Below, piece by piece: positions 7,176-14,406 of a stretch of 16,811 bases of DNA. This DNA comes from JBGPYB01 sp041493035. Lineage in GTDB: Bacteria; Acidobacteriota; Vicinamibacteria; Fen-336. How positions within the stretch are numbered: position 1 is the stretch's first letter; each line of letters starts with the position of its first letter. The position numbers were made by a program, and so were the translations under genes. The notes beneath the pieces are model-generated. The model had not been told where the DNA came from and did no database searches. It saw only the letters and a list, made by a program, of their open reading frames with translations. The stretch lies in NCBI GenBank assembly GCA_041493035.1, contig JBGPYB010000106.1, positions 1 to 16,811 on the forward strand, in the 5' to 3' direction.

Positions 7176-8354
7176 ATGGCGAAAAATTCGCGTCGCACCT
7201 TCCTCAAGCAGGGGATCGGGCTCGTCGTTGGCGGGCCCCTGGCCTGGTCGGCTTGCGGTGGTACGGGGTCGTCGCCCGCTCCCGGTGCGTCGCCGTCGCC
7301 TTCACCCGCGCCCCCTGGGGCGCGAGTGGTCGCCCTCACCCGCTGCCGGAGCTATGGAGCGGAGGCTGAGGCCGCGCTCCGGGACAGCTTCGACCGCCTC
7401 GGTGGCCTCGGCGCACTGGTCAGCGGGAAGACGGTCTCCGTCAAGGTGAACCTGACCGGCCGGCCCTTCACCTGGCTCTTCGGGCTTCCCCCCGGGGAGA
7501 CGTATCTGACCCACGGCGACACGGCTCTGGTGCTCGCCACGCTCCTCTTCGAGGCAGGGGCTCGGCGCGTTCGCTTCGTCGAGTCGGCCCCGTTCGCGGA
7601 ACCCATGGCGACGATACTGGACGCCGCGGGCTGGGACGTCGGCGCTCTGCTGGCCCTCGGCCGTGTCGAGCTCGAGAACACCCGCAACCGTGGGGAGGGA
7701 TCGGCCTATGCGCACCTCGGGGTGCCGGGGGGCGGCTACGTCTTCTCCTCGTTCGACCTCAACCACTCCTACCAGGACACCGACGTTCTCGTCTCCCTCT
7801 CGAAGATGAAGGAGCACGCGACGGCCGGCGTCACCCTCTCCCTGAAGAACCTCTTTGGCATCACGCCGAACTCCCTGTATGGAAACGAGGTCGGGGGAGA
7901 GGACGCGCTGGGCTTCCGGCTCGGGCTCCACGCCCACTCCCAGGCCCCGGGTTTCCAGTTCCCCGGCGAGAAGCCCGGCTTCGAGGCCGCGGAGCCGGGC
8001 TTCCGCGTGCCGCGGATCATCGCCGACCTGAACGGCGCGCGCCCGGTGGACCTGGCCATCGTGGACGGCATCCGGTCGATCCGCGGCGGCGAAGGCTCCT
8101 GGAACGCAGGGATCGCGCCCGTCTCGCCGGGCGTCCTCGTCGCGGGGCGCAACGCGGTGGCGACCGATGCCGTGGCCGTGGCCGTGATGGGCTTCGCGGA
8201 CCCGCGGGCGAGCCGAGGCGTAGCACCCTTCGAGTCCTGCGACAACCACCTTCTCCTGGCCGAGCAGGCCGGGCTGGGGACGGCCGATCTCGGGCTGATC
8301 GAGGTCCGGGGGCTTTCGATCGCGGAGGCTCGATATCCCTACCGCACGAGCTGA
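7176..8354 (+). CDS. Tat-exported DUF362 domain protein, probable lipoprotein
   Basis: A 392-residue protein. The leader contains a perfect Tat motif (NSRRTFLKQGIG, residues 4-15), then WSACGG with Cys27, a near-lipobox, so it may be a Tat lipoprotein. A Pro/Ser/Ala-rich linker (about 30-50) precedes a domain with VSVKVNLTGRP, DTALVLATLLFEAGA, LVSLSKMKEHATAGVTLSLKN, and DLAIVDGIRSIRGGEG. These are hallmarks of DUF362. The biochemical role of this family is not established, though some relatives carry iron-sulfur domains; no such cysteine cluster is present here. ATG 7176 was chosen because AGAGG at 7166-7170 sits five bases upstream and the Tat motif follows at once. The frame stays open far upstream (to 6255), but that part is antisense to the glycoside hydrolase. 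Head-to-head arrangement with that gene suggests shared control. Confidence 0.85.
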   Translation: MAKNSRRTFLKQGIGLVVGGPLAWSACGGTGSSPAPGASPSPSPAPPGARVVALTRCRSYGAEAEAALRDSFDRLGGLGALVSGKTVSVKVNLTGRPFTWLFGLPPGETYLTHGDTALVLATLLFEAGARRVRFVESAPFAEPMATILDAAGWDVGALLALGRVELENTRNRGEGSAYAHLGVPGGGYVFSSFDLNHSYQDTDVLVSLSKMKEHATAGVTLSLKNLFGITPNSLYGNEVGGEDALGFRLGLHAHSQAPGFQFPGEKPGFEAAEPGFRVPRIIADLNGARPVDLAIVDGIRSIRGGEGSWNAGIAPVSPGVLVAGRNAVATDAVAVAVMGFADPRASRGVAPFESCDNHLLLAEQAGLGTADLGLIEVRGLSIAEARYPYRTS

Positions 8355-8362
8355 CGCTCTTG

Positions 8363-8387
8363 CGGTCGATCGGTCGATTCGGTCGAT
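8363..8387 (+). repeat. triple CGGTCGAT direct repeat upstream of the xylA promoter
   Basis: Three copies of CGGTCGAT occur at 8363-8370, 8371-8378 and 8380-8387, the third shifted by one base. They end seven bases before the -35 box at 8395. The position suits a regulator binding array, an activator or a repressor such as a pentose sensor. This is an inference from position and repetition alone. Confidence 0.5.
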
Positions 8388-8394
8388 ACGCGGC

Positions 8395-8423
8395 TTGACG
8401 GTCGGTAGGCCTGGGCGTATCGT
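8395..8423 (+). promoter_or_regulatory. sigma70-type promoter of the xylA operon
   Basis: TTGACG (8395-8400) and TATCGT (8418-8423) are spaced by 17 bp. The -35 box matches five of six consensus bases. The predicted transcript starts about 8430, giving a leader of roughly 30 bases that contains GAGGAG (8451-8456) just before the xylA ATG. Confidence 0.55.
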
Positions 8424-8461
8424 CACCCCCCGAATCCCTGCGACTGCCATGAGGAGAGCCC

Positions 8462-9631
8462 ATGTCTGACGTCTATGAGCCCCGACCCGAGCACAAGTTC
8501 ACCTTCGGCCTGTGGACCGTCGGCAACCCCGGCCGTGACCCCTTCGGCGAGGCCGTGCGCCCCGTGCTGAAGCCGGTCGAGCTGGTGTATCTCCTCGCGG
8601 AGGTCGGCGCCTACGGCGTGAACTTCCACGACAACGACCTGGTTCCCATCGACGCGACGCCTTCCGAGCACGACGCGATCGTCCGCGACTTCAAGAAGGC
8701 CCTGGCCGAAACCGGGCTCAAGGTCCCGATGGCGACCACCAACCTCTTCAGTGACCCGGCGTTCAAGGACGGGGGTTTCACGGCCAACGATCCCGCGGTG
8801 CGGGCCTACGCTCTCCAGAAGACGATGCGCGCCATCGACCTCGGCGTCGAGTTCGGCGCCAAGATCTACGTCTTCTGGGGCGGCCGCGAGGGGATCGAGA
8901 CCGACGCGAGCAAGGATCCCATCGAAGCGTTGAAGCGCTACCGCGACGGTTTCAACTTCCTCACGAACTACGTGAAGGACCGGAAGTACGACCTGGTCTT
9001 CGCCCTCGAGGCCAAGCCCAACGAACCGCGCCACGACATGTACCTTCCCACGACGGGCTCCATCCTCGGTTTCATCGAGACCTTGGATCACAAGGAGATG
9101 GTCGGAGTGAACCCCGAGGTGGCCCACGAGCACATGTCGGGGCTCAACTTCATGCACGCCATCGCTCAGGCGTGGGACGCCAAGAAGCTCTTCCACCTCG
9201 ACCTGAACGACCAGGCCTTCGGCCGCTACGACCAGGACCTGCGCTTCGGCTCCCACAGCCTGAAGTCCTGCTTCTTCCTCGTGAAGTTCCTCGAAGACGT
9301 GGGGTATGCGGGCAGCCGTCACTTCGATTCCCACGCCTACCGGACCGAGGACGTCGCGGGCGTCAAGGACTTCGCCCGCGCGAGCATGCGGAGCTACCTC
9401 ATCTACAAGGAGAAGGGGCGCCGCTGGAACCAGGACAAGGAGATCCAGGCGATCGTGAAGGAGCTGTCAGCGGCGCAGACCCCCGGCGTCCCTGCGGTGA
9501 ACGGCTACAGCAAGGCAACGGCCGACTCGCTGAAGGCCTACACCTTCGACCGCAAGGCGATGGGGGCTCGTGGTCTCGGCTACGAACGCCTCGACCAGTT
9601 GACGGTCGAGGTCATTCTCGGCGTACGCTGA
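8462..9631 (+). CDS. xylA: xylose isomerase
   Basis: A 389-residue cytoplasmic TIM-barrel enzyme that converts D-xylose to D-xylulose (and glucose to fructose) with two divalent metal ions. It has the short class I length (Streptomyces/Actinoplanes type) rather than the roughly 440 residues of the E. coli class. The active-site features are all in place: NFHDND with His56 and Asp59, EAKPNEP with Glu183 and Lys185, NPEVAHEH with Glu219 and His222, DLNDQ, the DQDLRFG metal loop, and HFDSHAYR with the late metal-binding Asp. The ATG follows GAGGAG by five bases. It is the first gene of an operon with the barrel gene (47 bp later), xylB and the SASA esterase gene, so expression is probably set by the promoter and repeat just upstream. 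No truncation or oddity was seen. Confidence 0.97.
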   Translation: MSDVYEPRPEHKFTFGLWTVGNPGRDPFGEAVRPVLKPVELVYLLAEVGAYGVNFHDNDLVPIDATPSEHDAIVRDFKKALAETGLKVPMATTNLFSDPAFKDGGFTANDPAVRAYALQKTMRAIDLGVEFGAKIYVFWGGREGIETDASKDPIEALKRYRDGFNFLTNYVKDRKYDLVFALEAKPNEPRHDMYLPTTGSILGFIETLDHKEMVGVNPEVAHEHMSGLNFMHAIAQAWDAKKLFHLDLNDQAFGRYDQDLRFGSHSLKSCFFLVKFLEDVGYAGSRHFDSHAYRTEDVAGVKDFARASMRSYLIYKEKGRRWNQDKEIQAIVKELSAAQTPGVPAVNGYSKATADSLKAYTFDRKAMGARGLGYERLDQLTVEVILGVR

Positions 9632-9678
9632 GCTCGAGACCTCTGGCGACCCACTGGGGGCGGATCCGCTGCGGTGTC

Positions 9679-10422
9679 GTGCGCGCGGTGGTCGCCGCGC
9701 CTCTTGGGGCATGGATTCTCGCCAGCACGGGAACCGTTGTAGCCCAGGAGCCTGACCTCGTGACCGATCGGCCCGGATTTGGCGAGAGCGCCTCTGCGGT
9801 CGACAAGAGTCACGTCCAGATCGAGACCGGAGCCACCTGGACTCGGGTTCAAGCTGGGACAGAGATCTTCGATCTGCCGGAGGCCCTGGTGAGAGTCGGC
9901 ATCGCGAAGTCCCTCGAGGTGCGGGTGCAGGCGCCCGACTGGGTACGGACCCGAAGCGGTGGATCGGCGGCCTCGGGCTGGACCGACACGGCCCTTGGCC
10001 TGAAGGGGCACGTCGCCGCCGGCGGTAGCGACTTCTCGCTGAGGGGCACCGTCTATTTTCCCACTGGCGGCCCAGACCTCACGGAGGATCGTGTCGATCC
10101 CGAGATCGCCGCGGCCTGGAGCCGCGCGCTGTCCCCGCAGTGGTCCCTCGGCGCGACGGTGAGCGTTCACCGGTTCAGGTCGCTTCACGTGACCCTCACC
10201 TCGCCCTCCCTCTCCGTCGGGCGCAGCCTGGGGAAACGCGTCGCCACCTTCCTGGAGTACGGAGCCAACCTGGCCCGCGGCGCGCTCCCCGCCCACAAGA
10301 TGGACAACGGATACACTTGGCTCGTGAACGGTCGCACGCAGGTCGACGTGTCGGTCGGCGTGGCTCTTTCCGCCATCGCCCCCGATTTCTTCGTCGGCAT
10401 GGGTGTCTGCAAACGCTTCTGA
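9679..10422 (+). CDS. outer-membrane beta-barrel protein (phenol MetA-pathway/transporter-like)
   Basis: About 247 residues. A signal peptide reaches VVAQ (near residue 22), then the mature protein opens with DLVTDRPGFGESASAV and QIETGATW, a pattern seen in the Phenol_MetA_deg-like family of outer-membrane barrels. Alternating hydrophobic strands continue to the end, and the last residues are VCKRF; a terminal Phe is the usual insertion signal for the BAM complex. The start is uncertain: GTG 9679 gives a suitable leader, GTG 9688 would shorten it, and no good ribosome binding site or ATG is available. It sits 47 bp after xylA, and the xylB ribosome binding site overlaps its stop codon. A role as a passive pore for pentoses or xylo-oligosaccharides is inferred from this position only. 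The family is otherwise known from aromatic-compound loci. Confidence 0.75.
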   Translation: MRAVVAAPLGAWILASTGTVVAQEPDLVTDRPGFGESASAVDKSHVQIETGATWTRVQAGTEIFDLPEALVRVGIAKSLEVRVQAPDWVRTRSGGSAASGWTDTALGLKGHVAAGGSDFSLRGTVYFPTGGPDLTEDRVDPEIAAAWSRALSPQWSLGATVSVHRFRSLHVTLTSPSLSVGRSLGKRVATFLEYGANLARGALPAHKMDNGYTWLVNGRTQVDVSVGVALSAIAPDFFVGMGVCKRF

Positions 10423-10425
10423 GGG
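10421..10425 (+). promoter_or_regulatory. ribosome binding site deciding the xylB start
   Basis: GAGGG overlaps the stop codon of the barrel gene. It abuts the ATG at 10426 with no spacing but lies six bases before the ATG at 10432, so the second ATG is the better start and translation is probably coupled. Confidence 0.5.
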
Positions 10426-10431
10426 ATGGTC

Positions 10432-11943
10432 ATGGCCCGGCGTCTTCTTCTCGGCATCGATGTTTCGACGACGGGGGCCAAGGCGCTCCTGATCGATGGA
10501 AAAGGGACCGTCGTGGCGAGCGCGACGACGCCGCTCACGGTGCAGACGCCGAAGGCACTCTGGTCTGAGCAGGATCCCCACGAGTGGTGGAGCGGGACGG
10601 CGCAGAGCATCCGGAAGGCGCTGTCGGACGCCAAGGCCGCGGGTTCCGACGTCGCCGCTGTCGGCCTCACGGGCCAGATGCACGGCCTCGTCCTGCTGGG
10701 GGAGAACCGCGAGGTCCTCCGCCCCGCGATCCTGTGGAACGACCAGCGCACGGCGAAGGAGTGCGACGAAATCCGCGACCGCGTTGGGCGGAAGAGCCTG
10801 ATCCAGACGACGGGGAACGACGCTCTGACAGGCTTCACCGCGCCGAAGATCCTTTGGGTCCGCAACCACGAGCCGGCGGTTTACGCGAAAGCGCGCCTCG
10901 TGCTTCTGCCGAAGGACTACGTCCGACTCCGGCTCACCGATGTCGCGGCCATGGACAAGGCCGACGGGTCGGGGACGATCCTCTTCGACCTCGCCGCGCG
11001 CCAATGGTCGAAGGAGGTCCTCGCCAAGCTCGACATCCCGGCTGAATGGCTCCCGCCCACGTTCGAGGGGCCCGAGATCACGGGAACGGTGAGCGCCTCC
11101 GCGGCCCAAGAGACCGGCCTTCGCGCAGGCACGCCTGTCGTCGCCGGGGGAGGGGATCAGGCCGCGGGCGCTGTCGGCGCCGGAGCGGTGAAGCCCGGGA
11201 TCGTGGCGCTGACCCTCGGCACGTCGGGCGTCGTGTTCGCTTCGACACCGAAGCCCCTCACCGAGCCCGAGGGGCGACTTCACGCCTTTTGCCACGCAGT
11301 TCCCGGCACCTGGCACTTCATGGGTGTAACCCTCGCGGCCGCAGGGAGCTTTCAGTGGTATCGCGATGCGCTGGCGGCGAGCGAGACCTTCGAGGCACTC
11401 GTCGCTGAAGCGGCCTCGGCGCCGCCCGGCAGCGAAGGGCTTCTGTTCCTGCCCTACCTTTCGGGGGAGCGCACCCCCTATCCCGATCCTCTGGCCCGAG
11501 GCGCCTTCGTCGGCCTGACGGTCCGCCATGGCCGAGCCCATCTGACGCGCGCCGTCCTCGAGGGAGTCGCGTTCAGCATGCGCGACTGCTTTGCCCTGCT
11601 GGCCGGCGCAGGGCTCGGGTCGGTGGATCAGGTCCGCGTGGCGGGAGGCGGGGCCAAGAGCCCGCTTTGGCGGAAGATCGTGGCGAGCGTCCTTGGTGTG
11701 GAGCTGGTCACCGTCAACAGCACCGAGGGGGCCGCGTTCGGAGCTGCTCTTCTGGCCGGCGTTGGAGCCGGCGCCTGGTCCGATGTCCCGTCCGCCTGCC
11801 TTGCCTCCATCGCGATTACCGGTCGCGACGCGCCCGACGCCGAGGCGGGTCGGGTCTACGCCGACCTCTACCCCCAGTACCGCGCCCTCTATCCCGCGCT
11901 CCGCTCGAGCTTCGTGGGCCTGTCCGGAAAGGATGCATTGTGA
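10432..11943 (+). CDS. xylB: xylulokinase (FGGY carbohydrate kinase)
   Basis: A 503-residue cytoplasmic kinase that phosphorylates D-xylulose with ATP to xylulose 5-phosphate, feeding the pentose phosphate pathway. The N-terminal FGGY domain starts with LLLGIDVSTTGAKALL (Asp10 in the phosphate-binding turn). LTGQMHG (79-85) and WNDQRT are characteristic of xylulokinases rather than glycerol or gluconate kinases. The likely catalytic base is Asp242 in GGGDQAAGAVG. The C-terminal domain has GGGAKSPLWRKI near residue 405 and TEGAAFGAAL, the ATP-binding part. Length is normal for the family. The ATG at 10432 is preferred over 10426 because of ribosome binding site spacing. Its stop overlaps the ATG of the esterase gene by one base (TGATG). 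Together with xylA two genes upstream, it makes the isomerase route of xylose use complete. Confidence 0.95.
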   Translation: MARRLLLGIDVSTTGAKALLIDGKGTVVASATTPLTVQTPKALWSEQDPHEWWSGTAQSIRKALSDAKAAGSDVAAVGLTGQMHGLVLLGENREVLRPAILWNDQRTAKECDEIRDRVGRKSLIQTTGNDALTGFTAPKILWVRNHEPAVYAKARLVLLPKDYVRLRLTDVAAMDKADGSGTILFDLAARQWSKEVLAKLDIPAEWLPPTFEGPEITGTVSASAAQETGLRAGTPVVAGGGDQAAGAVGAGAVKPGIVALTLGTSGVVFASTPKPLTEPEGRLHAFCHAVPGTWHFMGVTLAAAGSFQWYRDALAASETFEALVAEAASAPPGSEGLLFLPYLSGERTPYPDPLARGAFVGLTVRHGRAHLTRAVLEGVAFSMRDCFALLAGAGLGSVDQVRVAGGGAKSPLWRKIVASVLGVELVTVNSTEGAAFGAALLAGVGAGAWSDVPSACLASIAITGRDAPDAEAGRVYADLYPQYRALYPALRSSFVGLSGKDAL

Positions 11944-13949
11944 TGAAGGCTCGCGGAGATGCAGCCCGAGTGTTCGCTCTTGGGGTCGTGTGGCTCGGCG
12001 CGGCTTCGGCCGCCGCCGAGGTCCAGGTTCCGGCGCTGATCGGCGACCACATGGTGCTCCAGCAGGGCACGACAGTCCGGCTCTGGGGCACGGCGGCAGC
12101 GGGAGAGAAGGTCAGCGTGGACGTGGCCGGAACCGGCGGGAAGGCCGTCGCTGACGCCCGCGGGGCGTGGGAGGTGCGGTTCGGTCCCGTCAAGGCCGGC
12201 GGCCCCCACGTCCTCACGATCACGGGACGCAACACGCTTTCCTTTTCCGACGTCTGGTTCGGCGAGGTCTGGGTCGCCTCGGGGCAGTCCAACATGGAGT
12301 TCCCGCTGTCGTCGGCCCGTGGCAGCGACGCGTTCCTGGCCGAAGGTTGCCCGAAGATCCGTCTCTTCCAGGTTCCGAAGAACCCGTCGCTCGAGCTGAA
12401 GGCCGACGTGGACGGCGCGTGGACCGCGTGCGATGCCAAGACCGCGCCGGCGTTCTCTGCCGTGGCCCTCTTCTTCGGCCGCGAGCTGTCCCGCTCGCTC
12501 GATGTGCCCGTCGGTCTCATCCATTCGTCGTGGGGTGGGACTCCCGCGGAGGCCTGGACGAGCCGCGGTACCCTCGCCGCGATCCCCGCCCTCAAGCACT
12601 ACGCCGACAGCCTCGACTTCTCGCCGGATACCGAAACGGCCGCGCGCGAATACGCGGCCAAGCTGGCTGAGTGGGAGGCGAAGAACTACCCCGCGTACGT
12701 TCCCCCAACGGCGCCGGCCCCAGGTTGGGCCGAGCCCGACACTTCGGCCGCAGCGTGGGAGACGATGACCCTACCGCGGTTCTGGGAGTCCGCGGGACTC
12801 GACATCGACGGCGCCGTCTGGTTCCGCCGCGCAGTCGACGTGCCGGCCGCTTGGGCAGGGCGCGACCTGACGCTCTCGCTTGGCCCCGTCGACGATTTCG
12901 ACGTCACGTACGTGAACGGAGAGAAGGTCGGCGGCATCGGCCCCGAAACGCCGCGCTACTGGGCGACACCCCGCGTCTATCGTGTCCCCGCGCGACTCAT
13001 CCGTCCCGGTCGCAACGTGATCGCCGTTCGGGCCTTCGACCACTACGGCCAGGGTGGCTTTTCGGGACGTCCTGCGCAGATGAGCCTGCGTCCGGCGGAC
13101 AGGACCGCGGCGGACGTCGGAATCCCTCTCGACGGAGCCTGGGAGTACAAGGTCGAGCTGAGTCTTCCGCCGACCCATCCTGACTTCTCGACGCAACCCC
13201 AGGCGCCCCCGGGGCCGGACAACCCCAACACGCCCACCGTCCTGTTCGGCGGGATGATCGCGCCTCTCACGCCCTACGCGATCCGCGGGGCGATCTGGTA
13301 CCAGGGAGAGGCGAACGCCGACCGAGCCTTCGAGTATCGGAAGCTCTTCCCGGCGCTCATCCACGATTGGCGCGGGGCGTGGCGCCAGCCCGAGATGCCG
13401 TTCCTCTTCGTGCAGCTCGCCAACTGGCAGGCCGCCGTCCCCGAGCCGGCGGAGAGCGCGTGGGCCGAGCTGCGCGAGGCGCAGCTCCGGACGCTGTCGG
13501 TGGAGCACACGGGAATGGCCGTGGCCATCGACATCGGTGAAGCCGACGACATTCATCCGAAGAACAAGGCAGACGTAGGGCACCGCCTGGCGCAGGGGGC
13601 GCTGGCCGGGACATACGGCCGCGACGTGGCGCCGTCAGGGCCGCTGTACGATTCCTTCGCCCAGGAGGGCGTTGCCATTCGCGTGCGCTTTCGGCACGCG
13701 GCAGGCTTGACGGCCCGCGGAGGACCGCCAACCGGCTTCGCGATCACCGCTGACGACCACAGGTGGCACTGGGCCGAGGCCCGGATCGACGGTGAGGCCA
13801 TCGTCGTGCGCAGCCCGGACGTCGCGTCGCCCGTCGCCGTCCGCTACGGTTGGGCCAACAACCCGTCCTGCAACCTGTACAACGCCGACGGTCTTCCCGC
13901 CTCGCCCTTCCGCACCGACGACTGGCCCGGCGTCACCGGCCCGAAGTAG
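11943..13949 (+). CDS. SASA-family carbohydrate acetylesterase (sialate O-acetylesterase-like)
   Basis: A 668-residue exported protein. The leader ends near AAAEV (residues 23-27). The SASA esterase domain has the nucleophile Ser116 in WVASGQSNMEF, SSWGGTPAEAW for the oxyanion region, IWYQGEAN near residue 450, and ADDIHP with Asp536 and His538 as the rest of the triad. A beta jelly-roll resembling a GH2 sugar-binding domain (about 271-382, with VWFRRAVDVP) splits the esterase halves, a layout common in large bacterial members. These are usually named sialate 9-O-acetylesterases, but several act on acetylated plant polysaccharide. Encoded directly after xylB with a one-base overlap, and with no sialic acid gene nearby, an acetylxylan or acetyl-xylooligosaccharide esterase role is more likely. 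ATG 11943 is chosen; an in-frame GTG lies one codon earlier. AAGGA at 11928-11933 supports either. Confidence 0.9.
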   Translation: MKARGDAARVFALGVVWLGAASAAAEVQVPALIGDHMVLQQGTTVRLWGTAAAGEKVSVDVAGTGGKAVADARGAWEVRFGPVKAGGPHVLTITGRNTLSFSDVWFGEVWVASGQSNMEFPLSSARGSDAFLAEGCPKIRLFQVPKNPSLELKADVDGAWTACDAKTAPAFSAVALFFGRELSRSLDVPVGLIHSSWGGTPAEAWTSRGTLAAIPALKHYADSLDFSPDTETAAREYAAKLAEWEAKNYPAYVPPTAPAPGWAEPDTSAAAWETMTLPRFWESAGLDIDGAVWFRRAVDVPAAWAGRDLTLSLGPVDDFDVTYVNGEKVGGIGPETPRYWATPRVYRVPARLIRPGRNVIAVRAFDHYGQGGFSGRPAQMSLRPADRTAADVGIPLDGAWEYKVELSLPPTHPDFSTQPQAPPGPDNPNTPTVLFGGMIAPLTPYAIRGAIWYQGEANADRAFEYRKLFPALIHDWRGAWRQPEMPFLFVQLANWQAAVPEPAESAWAELREAQLRTLSVEHTGMAVAIDIGEADDIHPKNKADVGHRLAQGALAGTYGRDVAPSGPLYDSFAQEGVAIRVRFRHAAGLTARGGPPTGFAITADDHRWHWAEARIDGEAIVVRSPDVASPVAVRYGWANNPSCNLYNADGLPASPFRTDDWPGVTGPK

Positions 13950-13959
13950 GCTTTGCCCA

Positions 13960-13978
13960 GGTAGTGCGCTGGACTACC
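13960..13978. repeat. operator-like inverted repeat before the antitoxin remnant
   Basis: GGTAGT (13960-13965) and ACTACC (13973-13978) form a perfect 6-bp inverted repeat with a 7-base spacer, ending at the base before the ATG at 13979. The position is where autoregulated antitoxin operons carry their operator. It lacks a T-run, so it is a poor terminator for the upstream esterase gene. Confidence 0.45.
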
Positions 13979-14269
13979 ATGCAAACGCGCATGAGCAAGG
14001 GAGCACGTAGCATCCGGCGCGGCTTGGAGCAGGCCGTGGAATACGCGAAGGGTAGGGCGTCGAAGAAAGCCTACCGTGTCCACGTTCCCGTCCGAAACGA
14101 CGTCAAGAAGATCCGCACATAGACACGCTCCGCCACTGGGAGTAGGGCGAGCGCTCCCCAGAAGGACCGACGCGAGCCCTACCTGCTCGTCATCGCGCGC
14201 GCTCCCGAAGCGGTCCAGAAGGCGCTGCGCGTCGGCAGAACTAGCCCGGACTATTCACCACGTGACTGA
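13979..14269 (+). pseudogene. decayed HigA/NadS-like XRE-family antitoxin gene
   Basis: The first 47 codons (from ATG 13979, or 13991) encode a normal antitoxin N-terminus: SIRRGLEQAVEYAKG, then YRVHVP and DVKKIRT. Here relatives pass into an XRE helix-turn-helix. Instead there is a TAG at 14120-14122. In the next frame, 14125-14178 reads TLRHWE*GERSPEGPTRA, the expected recognition helix and WEQGRRxPEGPAR motif, with CAG changed to TAG at 14143. One extra base then restores the first frame and 14180-14230 reads YLLVIARAPEAVQKALR, the expected C-terminus. So the gene has lost roughly 18-22 residues of the helix-turn-helix, gained a nonsense mutation and carries a +1 frameshift. No partner toxin gene was found. 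Members of this family repress their own operon and neutralise RelE/HigB-type toxins; this copy cannot. Frame reading is direct; the family call is from recognised motifs. Confidence 0.7.
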
Positions 14270-14377
14270 GGCCCGTAGGCGAGTGGCTTGCTGGGCTGTC
14301 CGCGGGGTTTCCGGAAGGCAGTTGAAGCCGTGCGTAGGCGCACAGCCTGCGTGTCTCCCCTCGCGCGAGCGGGGGTT
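14270..14377. other. non-coding stretch with a CTCGCGCGAG palindrome
   Basis: No gene is supported here. A perfect 10-bp palindrome, CTCGCGCGAG (14360-14369), is flanked by C and G runs that could extend a hairpin. The sequence looks like intergenic debris between the antitoxin remnant and the symporter gene. Confidence 0.4.
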
Positions 14378-14405
14378 CAAGGGGGTGCGGCGCAGCACCC
14401 CCTTG
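14378..14405 (-). terminator. strong hairpin just after the symporter gene stop
   Basis: CAAGGGGGTGC (14378-14388) and GCACCCCCTTG (14395-14405) form a perfect 11-bp stem with a 6-base loop, starting one base past the symporter stop codon. It lacks a U-tract on the minus strand, so it is either an atypical terminator, an mRNA-stabilising hairpin, or a site acting on both convergent transcripts. Confidence 0.5.
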
Positions 14406-14406
14406 C

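Noticed and set aside
8363..8387. CRISPR-like or tandem satellite repeat
   Set aside because: Only three 8-bp units without spacers; a regulatory repeat is the better reading.
9580..11541. 653-codon minus-strand frame
   Set aside because: It is antisense across the barrel gene and xylB, both well supported; the translated text is low-complexity Arg/Gly/Pro-rich.
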